NCBI GenBank assembly: GCA_030587505.1
Contig: JAUQYY010000369.1
Span: 1-5,102 of the forward strand
Length of the DNA: 5,102 nucleotides
Reading direction: 5' to 3'
Source of the DNA: Candidatus Sigynarchaeota archaeon
Lineage (GTDB): Archaea > Asgardarchaeota > Jordarchaeia > Jordarchaeales > Jordarchaeaceae
Position 1 is the stretch's first letter. Each line of letters opens with the position of its first letter. The translations under genes and the position numbers were made by a program. Below are positions 1-5,102 of this stretch, piece after piece. The notes under the pieces were generated by a model that saw only the letters and a program-made list of their open reading frames with translations, was not told the origin of the DNA and ran no database searches.

Positions 1-1
1 A

Positions 2-322
2 ACCTTCCTAGCACAGAGACTAAAATCACGACGTGTGATTTTCGGCACCAACGTGGACGGAGTGTTCGACTCTGACCCCGGTACAAACAAGAATGCCAAA
101 TTAATCCCCTTGATAACGCTTGATAACATTGAAAAAATCCTAAGAACTGTTTCGGGTTCGAGTGCTGTTGATGTAACTGGTGGGATGCAACGCAAAATAT
201 TAGAGATACTACCGTTACTCAGAGAAGGAATCTGTGTAGAAATAATAAACGCTAAAAAAGAAGGTTATGTCCTCAATTCCCTTCTCGGAAACAAAGAATT
301 GGGAACCCTGATAACCGCGTAA
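2..322 (+). CDS. ipk: Isopentenyl phosphate kinase, C-terminal part (5' end outside window)
   Basis: This enzyme phosphorylates isopentenyl phosphate with ATP to give isopentenyl diphosphate (IPP) in the cytoplasmic archaeal modified mevalonate pathway. Only the last 106 codons are present. The frame is open from base 2 and ends with TAA at 320-322. The GTG at 35 is an internal valine codon, not the start, because family-like sequence (LAQRLKSRRVIFGTNVDGVF) runs through it. The amino-acid-kinase fold is recognisable by the nucleotide-binding stretch GTNVDGVFDSDP, by DVTGGMQRKILE, in which the lysine contacts ATP phosphates in this family, and by the C-terminal GTLI ending. The neighbouring idi gene catalyses the next step, which supports the assignment over other amino-acid kinases such as UMP kinase. 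No break or unusual feature is seen in the visible part. The assignment rests on family recognition by eye. Confidence 0.9.
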   Translation, partial: TFLAQRLKSRRVIFGTNVDGVFDSDPGTNKNAKLIPLITLDNIEKILRTVSGSSAVDVTGGMQRKILEILPLLREGICVEIINAKKEGYVLNSLLGNKELGTLITA

Positions 323-431
323 TCCCGTTAGTCTTTCGGGTCTAGAACGGAGTGGGACGACGATAAAAAGTCCTTAGATAGCTTTTGTGATTCCTCTCTC
401 TGAAGTCAATGCGCCGGTGCCTGCCACACAT

Positions 432-442
432 TTTTATATAAA
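432..442 (+). promoter_or_regulatory. TATA box of idi
   Basis: TTTTATATAAA is a near-consensus archaeal TATA element. Initiation about 25 nt downstream, near 460-466, would give a leader of about 40 nt before the idi ATG. idi therefore probably has its own promoter rather than depending only on ipk read-through. The rest of the 323-505 gap shows only short weak stems, such as CCGTT 325-329 with AACGG 346-350, and no gene. Confidence 0.65.
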
Positions 443-493
443 ATGGGAGTAGTTTAGAGAGGAAACGCTGAAAACTGATATCCGCTTGAAAAA

Positions 494-500
494 GAGGCGA
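494..500 (+). promoter_or_regulatory. Shine-Dalgarno of idi
   Basis: GAGGCGA differs by one base from GAGGTGA, the complement of the archaeal 16S 3' tail. It lies 5 nt before the ATG at 506, which fixes the start there rather than at the in-frame ATG at 515. Confidence 0.65.
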
Positions 501-505
501 TTAAT

Positions 506-1030
506 ATGAGTGATATGGTAATTCTCGTAGACGAGAACGACACCGAAATAGGTGCTGAAGAAAAATTGAAGGCCCATAGGGACGGCAAGTTACACCGCGC
601 CTTTTCCATCTTTATCTTCAACTCAGAGGGGGAGATGCTTCTTCAGAAAAGGGCGAAAAGCAAATATCATTCTGGTGGCCTGTGGTCGAATGCGTGTTGC
701 AGTCATCCGAGGCCCGGAGAAAGCCTAGAGCAGGCTGCTCACAGAAGGCTACAAGAAGAGATGGGCTTTGACTGCGATTTGCAAAAAGCCTTCCACTTCG
801 TGTATAAAACCAAACTTGACAACGATCTCACAGAGTACGAATTTGACCACGTTTTCATTGGAAACTACGAGGGAGAAATCAAAGTCAATCCGGATGAGGC
901 AGAAGACTTCAAATGGGTAAAAATGGATGATGTAAAGGAAGACGTAATAAAACATCCAGAAAATTATACCGAATGGTTCAAAATCGCATTAGACCAAGTA
1001 CTTAAATTTGTGACTGACAAAAAGGCGTGA
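506..1030 (+). CDS. idi: Isopentenyl-diphosphate delta-isomerase, type I (Nudix fold)
   Basis: This isomerase interconverts IPP and dimethylallyl diphosphate, supplying the allylic primer for archaeal lipid isoprenoid chains. The 174-residue product is close to the usual type I length of about 180. Metal-ligand histidines are visible at H24 and H30 (AHRDGKLHRAF). The catalytic cysteine is C65 in SNACCSHP, with H67 as a further ligand. The Nudix-like helix is AAHRRLQEEMGF (77-88). The acidic pair E110 and E112 in EYEFDHVF matches the catalytic and metal glutamates of the E. coli enzyme, and FKWV supplies the conserved tryptophan. All expected active-site residues are present. The gene follows ipk, the previous pathway step, and has its own TATA box and Shine-Dalgarno. 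Many archaea use the unrelated FMN-dependent type II isomerase instead, so a type I enzyme is informative about lineage or transfer. Confidence in family and function is high. Confidence 0.95.
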   Translation: MSDMVILVDENDTEIGAEEKLKAHRDGKLHRAFSIFIFNSEGEMLLQKRAKSKYHSGGLWSNACCSHPRPGESLEQAAHRRLQEEMGFDCDLQKAFHFVYKTKLDNDLTEYEFDHVFIGNYEGEIKVNPDEAEDFKWVKMDDVKEDVIKHPENYTEWFKIALDQVLKFVTDKKA

Positions 1031-1194
1031 ATGAAAAGCTACCGTTTTACCATATTCCCCCTTAACAGCGGCTGAAAAAGTGCAGGAATAAACCCAATTA
1101 TCATCTATAAGACGGCTTGTTGAGCGGAGGGGTAGGATACCAAAAATTTCATAAGCAAAATCTATCAACTTATTTCCCACCAATAATGATTGTT

Positions 1195-1206
1195 GAAATA
1201 TTAAAG
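1195..1206 (+). promoter_or_regulatory. Candidate TATA element of rpl7ae (weak)
   Basis: GAAATATTAAAG is A/T-rich and lies about 50 nt before the rpl7ae start, a suitable distance for a short leader. Other A/T-rich stretches in the gap, for example around 1150-1175, could serve equally well. The 1031-1254 gap otherwise holds a weak 6-bp hairpin (CAATAA 1181-1186 with TTGTTG 1190-1195) and no recognisable gene on either strand. Confidence 0.25.
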
Positions 1207-1220
1207 GTAGCAAGCCAAAA

Positions 1221-1246
1221 ATGATGAGGGCGCTGCCTGAAGGAGG
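1221..1246 (+). promoter_or_regulatory. C/D-box-like element and Shine-Dalgarno in the rpl7ae leader
   Basis: ATGATGA (1221-1227) matches box C (RUGAUGA) and CTGA (1237-1240) matches box D. They are separated by 9 nt and followed at once by the Shine-Dalgarno GGAGG (1242-1246), which lies 8 nt before the GTG start. An alternative register gives tandem G-A pairs (1226-1227 with 1239-1240) next to a short stem GGGC (1228-1231) with GCCT (1235-1238) and a GCT triloop. L7Ae binds kink-turns of this kind, and binding to its own mRNA leader has been reported in Sulfolobus, so autoregulation is plausible. The weakness is that I cannot find a convincing outer (C) stem, only one U-A pair. Confidence 0.35.
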
Positions 1247-1254
1247 AATGACTC

Positions 1255-1623
1255 GTGTCGAAGCCCTTTTATGTAAGATTTCAGGTCCCAGAAGAACTCG
1301 CTAAAAAATCTCTACAGGCATTAGAGATTGCGCGTGACACCGGTAAGATTAAAAAGGGCACAAATGAGACAACGAAGACCATAGAACGCAATGAGGCTAA
1401 ACTAGTTATTATAGCGGAGGACGTCGATCCTCCGGAAGTTGTGGCACACGTGCCACTGCTTTGTGAGGAGAAGAAAATTCCCTACGTCTATGTTCCCAGT
1501 AAGGAACAGATTGGTGTTGCCGCAGGAATAGATGTTCCATCCGCCACCGCGAGTATAATCGATCCGGGAAACGCGAGCGACCTAGTTAAAGACATTGCAA
1601 AAAAAGTATCAGAGCTAAAGTGA
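1255..1623 (+). CDS. rpl7ae: Large-subunit ribosomal protein L7Ae
   Basis: L7Ae is an RNA-binding protein of the 50S subunit. It is also a core protein of archaeal box C/D and H/ACA guide ribonucleoproteins and of RNase P, where it recognises kink-turns. The 122-residue product has the usual family length. The RNA-binding signature GTNETTK occupies residues 35-41, with N37, E38 and K41 expected to contact the tandem G-A pairs. The middle stretch AKLVIIAEDVDPPEVVAHVP is typical of the family, and IGVAAGI forms the loop that contacts the kinked nucleotides. GTG at 1255 is chosen because GGAGG (1242-1246) lies 8 nt upstream and the first residues fit the family. The gene stands alone here: the rps28e-rpl24e-ndk genes that follow it in many archaea are absent, and elp3 converges from the other side. 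Confidence 0.96.
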   Translation: MSKPFYVRFQVPEELAKKSLQALEIARDTGKIKKGTNETTKTIERNEAKLVIIAEDVDPPEVVAHVPLLCEEKKIPYVYVPSKEQIGVAAGIDVPSATASIIDPGNASDLVKDIAKKVSELK

Positions 1624-1699
1624 GAACGGGTACTAACTGACAAATCTCCGAAGCGCTACTTGAAGCGGCAATACCCTTCTCTTAACTTAAACCTCTTGT

Positions 1700-1705
1700 A
1701 AAAAA
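1700..1705 (-). terminator. T-run, possible distal terminator of elp3
   Basis: Six A on the plus strand give TTTTTT in an elp3 transcript, about 75 nt past the stop codon. Archaeal transcription commonly ends at such U-runs without a hairpin. It may act as a second stop signal behind 1751-1756. The rest of the convergent gap 1624-1777 shows only weak hairpins, such as CGCT 1654-1657 with AGCG 1664-1667. Confidence 0.35.
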
Positions 1706-1750
1706 GTTGAAGAAACCCAGTGGACACCAGCAACACTGCTTGCGTTCCAG

Positions 1751-1756
1751 AAAAAA
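1751..1756 (-). terminator. T-run, likely terminator of elp3
   Basis: The minus strand reads CCCCTTTTTTCTGG here, 22 nt downstream of the elp3 stop codon. The oligo-T stretch is the expected form of an archaeal intrinsic terminator, and its position between convergent genes fits. Confidence 0.45.
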
Positions 1757-1777
1757 GGGGTGAGACCCTAACCTCAT

Positions 1778-3391
1778 CTACAATCTTTTTGAAACGTAAA
1801 CACCATCGGGTTTATACCCCAACTTATAGTAGTACTCTTTCACCCCGAGGCCAGAGAGAACCAGGAGCTTTTTAGCTTCGTATTCCTCTTTTGCTATTCT
1901 TTCGGCTATAGCGAGTAGTCTTTTGCCGTATCCTCGGTGTTGCCACGCGTCCTTTGGCTTTTCGTGGAGGGGGACAAGTGGACCGTAAACACGTAGCTCT
2001 CTAACAATCATCGATTCACAGCTTCGAATTTCAGGTCTATGCGCCAGCTCTGAGGGCCGGCGTAGTCTTAAAAATCCCACCAGAATACTTCTCTCCTTGT
2101 TTTCGTAGGAGATGAAAATCTCCTCCCCCTCTGAGGCATGATACTTCTCTATGTGTAGTAATATTTCACTCTCCTCCAAAAGGCTCTGTTTCTTCCGCAT
2201 TCTGTGCCCCACTTCTCTACACCTTATGCATTGGCAACTCTTTCCCTTTCTCCTCAATTCTTCTGCTACTAATTCTCTTAGATTCCCGTTTTTCACCCCC
2301 GCCACGATTAGTCTTGAGGGTATATCTCGCTGAATGCGTTGAATACGAATCCATTTTGGGATTATACACTTAACTTCTGCAATGAGTTTGATAATGTCTC
2401 TAAGGGGGTAAGGCGTGTACTCACCTTTGAGGTATAACTCGTAGAGGGGTGTGTCTTTGAGCACTAGACAGGGATAGATCTTGAGACTATCCGGCTTAAA
2501 CCTCGGATCGTTAAAGACTGTTTTGAACATTTCTAAATCCTTGTGGTAATCCGATCCTGGAAGGTTGGGCATTAAGTGTGCTGTGATCTTGAGGCCGGAA
2601 TCCTTTGCTATTCTGAAGGCTTCCACCACGTCTTCCACGGTGTGGCCTCTACTCACAAGTTTGTAAATATCATCGTAGACGGTTTGGACGCCGATTTCAA
2701 CTTTTGTGCCTCCCATGTAAAGCATACTATCGACGTGTTTTTCTCTGCAGTAATCGGGGCGTGTTTCGAAGGTTATTCCTATGTTCCTTATGCTGGAGTG
2801 TTCTGCGTTCTTTTTTGCTTCGTCCAGAGTATTTGCTGGAGTGTTGGTTAAAGCCTCGAGGCATCTGCGCACAAAGTAGTGCTGATAGTCTTGGGGAAGC
2901 GAGAGAAAGGTTCCCCCCATTATTACGAGTTTTATTTTACCTCCGTCGATTCTGTGGCCGATCGCCTTTAACTGTTTAAGCCTCGATTTAACCTGCGAGT
3001 AAGGGTCGAAATCGTTTTGAATAGCCCTCATGGCTGCTGGTTCGTGTCCCGAGTAGGACTTGGGCGCGATGGTACCACCGGGGCAGTAGATGCAGGTACC
3101 AGGGCATGGAGCTGGTTTGGACATCACCGCTACTATTGCGATGCCTGAGATTGTTCGTGTTTTCTTTTTTCTTAGGAGTGGTAGGAGATACTGTTTCTCT
3201 TGCTCAGAGGCGTGGCTCAGAATTTCCGAGTTGCTGGGAACCTTGCTGAGACGGTACTTTTGGCAAATTTTCATCTTCAGTTTGTTTATCTCTATACTGT
3301 CTTCTCTGTGGCTTAGCACGTGTTCTATTATCTCCTTGCATGCTGTTTTTTCCTGAATCTCGGCGGCAGCGGTTTCCAAAGGATTTTTCAC
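1778..3391 (-). CDS. elp3: Archaeal Elp3, tRNA wobble-uridine carboxymethyl transferase (radical SAM + GNAT)
   Basis: Archaeal Elp3 acts without other Elongator subunits. It uses S-adenosylmethionine and acetyl-CoA to start cm5U-type modification at tRNA wobble position 34. The 537-residue product has the normal length. The [4Fe-4S] cysteines are C96, C100 and C103 in PCPGTCIYCPGG, spaced CX3CX2C. SAM-domain elements follow: VIMGGTF (156-162), FETRPD (208-213) and KVEIGVQ (230-236). A zinc-type CXCX2CX4H cluster lies at C386, C388, C391 and H396. The C-terminal GNAT domain has the acetyl-CoA loop QHRGYG (484-489) and YYYKLGY (520-526). The first possible start is GTG at 3391-3389, because an in-frame TAG lies two codons upstream. 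That GTG sits inside a Shine-Dalgarno-like GGAAGTGA (3395-3388), so TTG at 3379-3377, 8 nt downstream of it, may be the true start. Function is well supported and the exact start is open. Confidence 0.95.
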   Translation of the reverse strand: MKNPLETAAAEIQEKTACKEIIEHVLSHREDSIEINKLKMKICQKYRLSKVPSNSEILSHASEQEKQYLLPLLRKKKTRTISGIAIVAVMSKPAPCPGTCIYCPGGTIAPKSYSGHEPAAMRAIQNDFDPYSQVKSRLKQLKAIGHRIDGGKIKLVIMGGTFLSLPQDYQHYFVRRCLEALTNTPANTLDEAKKNAEHSSIRNIGITFETRPDYCREKHVDSMLYMGGTKVEIGVQTVYDDIYKLVSRGHTVEDVVEAFRIAKDSGLKITAHLMPNLPGSDYHKDLEMFKTVFNDPRFKPDSLKIYPCLVLKDTPLYELYLKGEYTPYPLRDIIKLIAEVKCIIPKWIRIQRIQRDIPSRLIVAGVKNGNLRELVAEELRRKGKSCQCIRCREVGHRMRKKQSLLEESEILLHIEKYHASEGEEIFISYENKERSILVGFLRLRRPSELAHRPEIRSCESMIVRELRVYGPLVPLHEKPKDAWQHRGYGKRLLAIAERIAKEEYEAKKLLVLSGLGVKEYYYKLGYKPDGVYVSKRL

Positions 3392-3436
3392 TTCCTAAAC
3401 TTCGAGTGTGTCCACAATTCTGACTAGTGATGAAAT

Positions 3437-3445
3437 AATTATAAA
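3437..3445 (-). promoter_or_regulatory. TATA box of elp3
   Basis: On the minus strand TTTATAATT lies within the A/T-rich stretch AAGTATTTATAATTATTT. Initiation about 25 nt downstream, near 3412-3417, gives a leader of 20-40 nt before either candidate start codon. The transcript is therefore probably not leaderless. The gap 3392-3580 is divergent and must also hold the gatE promoter. A/T-rich candidates for that are 3478-3489 and 3519-3530, neither convincing. Confidence 0.55.
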
Positions 3446-3567
3446 TACTTTGATTTTTTGTTAGCCTTAAGGGCAAAGTTTTTAGAAAAGAGACACTCTT
3501 ATGAAGAAAACTGTATTATTTCTTTATTAGCTACTGTTTGGCGAAGATTCTAAATCTTGAAAGAATT

Positions 3568-3574
3568 GGAGGTG
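3568..3574 (+). promoter_or_regulatory. Shine-Dalgarno that fixes the gatE start
   Basis: GGAGGTG is a perfect match to the archaeal anti-Shine-Dalgarno. It lies 6 nt before TTG 3581-3583. It falls inside the longer open frame beginning with TTG 3557, which has no such signal, so 3581 is the better start. Confidence 0.8.
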
Positions 3575-3580
3575 GCTCTT

Positions 3581-5102
3581 TTGAGGCTGGACTATAGCAA
3601 GCTGGGATTCAAGGCCGGTGTCGAAATTCACCAAGAGCTTTTAACAAGCCGTAAGCTTTTTTGTTTCTGTCCGCCTACTCTAAAGACCGATGAACCGGAA
3701 TTTCTGGTTAAAAGGTACTTTAGACCCGTTTTAGGTGAGATGGGTGAGTATGATAAGGCAATGCTGGTTGAGTATGAAAAGGGGCGTACTATTGTGTATG
3801 AGGGCTTCAACGACGTTAACTGTACCTATGAGATAGATGAAACTTGCAGGTAGGCCGCCTGCAGGCGTCAAACTCCTCCCTTTGATATCTCTCAAGAAGC
3901 GATAGATATAGGGATTGAGATCGCCCTCCTTTTTAATGGGAAGATTATAGACGAGTTACATGTCTTACGGAAAAACTATCTTGACGGGTCAGTGCCGTGC
4001 GGCTTTCAACGTACGCTGATTATTGGAACAGACGGTTACATTCCCATTAATGGTAAGAAGATTGGCGTTGCAACGATTTGCATAGAGGAGGATGCCGCTC
4101 GGAAAATTAGGGAAGAGAAAAACACGGTCTATTATCGGGTCGACCGACTGGGAATTCCCTTGGTGGAGATTGTCACTCTGCCCGAAATGGAAAACCCTGA
4201 AGAGATTCTGAAAACCGCTCATAGGATAGGGATGCTTCTCAGGGCGACGGGAAAGGTTAAGAGGGGGCTTGGAACCATAAGACAAGACATAAATGTAAGC
4301 ATAGAGGGAGGCGAACGCGTAGAAATCAAGGGTGTTCAAAAATTAGAATGGATCCCCCGACTAGCCGAAAACGAGGCGATAAGACAGATTAGACTGTTGG
4401 AGATTAAAAAAGAGTTGCTCGATCGCGGGCTGAGTGAAGCTGATTTCTCGTATGATTTTCACGATGTTTCCGAGATTTTTGCGTCCACCAGGTGCAACAT
4501 TATCAAAAACAGAAAAAAGAGAGAAAGGGTTATGGCTGTAAGACTTCCGAAATACGCTGGGTTGCTGGGTAAAGAGGTACAGCCGGGAAAGAGTTTCGGA
4601 AAGGAGATCGCTGAGAGAGTTGTTGCCATCGCTGGTCTGAAGGGTATTATTCACTCCGATGAGAAACTTGACAAGTACAATTTTACCGCGGAGGAGGACT
4701 CTAAGCTGCGCAGTCTTCTCAATCTGGGAGAAAAGGATTCGTATGTAATTGTTGTGGGGGAGGAAAATAAGGCGGAAAGGGCGTTAGAGATCGTTGTGGA
4801 CAGGGCCAGGGACGCTTTGAGAGGCGTGCTGAGGGAGACCCGAAGGGCGCTGGAAAATGGTAATAGTGAGTTCATAAGAGAACTACATGGCGGAGCACGC
4901 CTATACCCTGACACGGACACGCCGCCACTAGTGATAGAAAAAGAAAGAATTGAGGCGATTAAAAAGAAGCTTCCAGAGTATCCTTGGGTTGTTCAGAAAC
5001 GTCTCGCAGAAAAGTACAGAATAAAAGAAGAGTTCGCGGAAGAATTGTTGGCGTCAGATAAGATGGACTTGTTCATTGATATTGTTGAAAAATTCAAAAT
5101 AG
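3581..5102 (+). CDS. gatE: Glutamyl-tRNA(Gln) amidotransferase subunit E, interrupted by a 30-nt intron; 3' end outside window
   Basis: GatE with GatD converts Glu-tRNA(Gln) to Gln-tRNA(Gln) in archaea; GatE binds the tRNA and carries the kinase/transamidation site. The spliced frame is 3581-3841 joined to 3872-5102, giving 497 visible residues with no stop, and the gene continues beyond the window. The GatB/E cradle signature GVEIHQE is at residues 13-19, followed by LFCFCPP. After the junction come DELHVLRK and DGSVPCGFQRT (about 125-135), then EEDAAR, RLGIPLVEI and KRGLGTIRQDINVSI. A GAD-type insert typical of GatE begins near residue 315 (GKEVQPG, KGIIHSDE), and GGARLYPDTDTPPL lies near 425-438. 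The family is usually a little over 600 residues, so roughly 120 are missing at the right. The unspliced frame stops at TAG 3851-3853 after 90 codons. TTG 3581 is chosen for its Shine-Dalgarno. No gatD is in view. Confidence 0.93.
3836..3872 (+). other. Bulge-helix-bulge splicing motif in gatE mRNA
   Basis: Reading 5' to 3', GATG (3836-3839) pairs with CGTC (3866-3869) as the 4-bp central helix, with one U-G pair. AAA (3840-3842) is the first 3-nt bulge. CTTGCAGG (3843-3850) pairs with CCTGCAGG (3858-3865) as an 8-bp inner helix, closed by the 7-nt loop TAGGCCG. AAA (3870-3872) is the second bulge. The outer helix is weak: GAG (3830-3832) with CTC (3873-3875) places ATA opposite the second AAA as a 3x3 internal loop. 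A 6-bp alternative, GAGATA (3830-3835) with TATCTC (3886-3891), is also possible. The motif is therefore of the relaxed rather than the fully strict kind. Confidence 0.85.
3842..3871 (+). other. Predicted 30-nt archaeal pre-mRNA intron in gatE
   Basis: The segment interrupts gatE with in-frame TAG (3851-3853) and ten codons that have no counterpart in the family. Cutting at the same place in each AAA bulge removes exactly 30 nt. The boundaries drawn assume cleavage after the second bulge base; any equivalent choice within the repeated AAACT (3840-3844 and 3870-3874) gives the same product. After removal the frame reads GAT GAA ACT CCT CCC, or DETPP, which aligns gap-free with the DEEPP of other GatE proteins. 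The 30-nt length preserves frame. The expected enzymes are the tRNA splicing endonuclease and the RtcB ligase. Pyrrolysine read-through of the amber codon is the main alternative but explains neither the fold nor the extra residues. Confidence 0.88.

Noticed and set aside
323..505. A tRNA or other RNA gene between ipk and idi
   Set aside because: There is no T-arm consensus or cloverleaf, and the stems are only 4-5 bp. The region reads as leader and promoter.
989..1213. 74-codon minus-strand open frame between idi and rpl7ae
   Set aside because: It overlaps the 3' end of idi antisense, has no recognisable motif and no good ribosome binding site. Treated as chance.
1221..1240. A box C/D guide RNA gene upstream of rpl7ae
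   Set aside because: Only one C and one D box are present, 9 nt apart, with no C' and D pair within the expected 50-60 nt. A leader kink-turn is the more modest reading.
2576..2979. Two overlapping plus-strand open frames of 91 codons inside elp3
   Set aside because: Both are antisense shadows of the well-conserved radical SAM domain, with cysteine- and phenylalanine-rich compositions typical of antisense frames.
3851..3853. In-frame TAG in gatE as a pyrrolysine codon
   Set aside because: Read-through would insert ten extra residues (TCR-X-AACRRQ) in the conserved DExPP region, and it leaves the bulge-helix-bulge and the exact 30-nt spacing of the AAA bulges unexplained. No Pyl machinery is in the window. 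It remains the second-best explanation.
3989..4920. Three minus-strand open frames opposite gatE
   Set aside because: They lie antisense to conserved gatE sequence and resemble no family.
3581..5102. gatE as a pseudogene or frameshifted gene
   Set aside because: The frame is the same before and after the stop, conserved motifs are intact throughout, and no other stop occurs to the window end. A 30-nt structured insert explains the single stop better than decay.

Overview
The window is archaeal chromosomal DNA. It carries an isopentenyl phosphate kinase, ribosomal protein L7Ae, an Elongator protein 3 homologue that is not accompanied by other Elongator subunits, and GatE, which is restricted to archaea. 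Promoters look like TATA boxes, and Shine-Dalgarno sequences (GAGGCGA, GGAGG, GGAGGTG) match the archaeal 16S tail. The lineage cannot be fixed from the sequence. Introns in protein genes have mainly been reported from Crenarchaeota/TACK archaea, so that side of the tree is a reasonable guess only.

Layout: the 3' end of ipk (+, cut by the left edge), a TATA-driven idi (+, type I isopentenyl-diphosphate isomerase), a 224-bp gap, rpl7ae (+), a convergent 154-bp gap with minus-strand T-runs, elp3 (-), a divergent promoter region, then gatE (+, running off the right edge). ipk and idi perform consecutive steps of the archaeal modified mevalonate pathway, making IPP and then DMAPP for ether-lipid isoprenoids. 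The other three genes serve RNA and translation: L7Ae binds kink-turns in rRNA and guide RNAs, Elp3 modifies the tRNA wobble uridine, and GatE with GatD makes Gln-tRNA(Gln).

The most important observation is inside gatE. The reading frame is interrupted by an in-frame TAG at 3851-3853, yet typical GatE sequence resumes in the same frame directly afterwards. The interruption is a 30-nt insertion that folds into a bulge-helix-bulge: a 4-bp central helix (GATG/CGTC), two AAA bulges in equivalent positions, and an 8-bp inner hairpin carrying the stop codon in its loop. Symmetric cutting in the two bulges removes exactly 30 nt and restores the conserved DExPP segment of GatE without a gap. I interpret this as a very small archaeal pre-mRNA intron, spliced by the tRNA splicing endonuclease, in the gene of a tRNA-dependent amidotransferase subunit. 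I know of no earlier description of an intron in gatE.

Smaller points are a C/D-box-like element next to the L7Ae ribosome binding site (possible autoregulation, but incomplete), TTG as the real start of gatE, a doubtful start for elp3 whose Shine-Dalgarno overlaps the first GTG, and a type I rather than type II isomerase.
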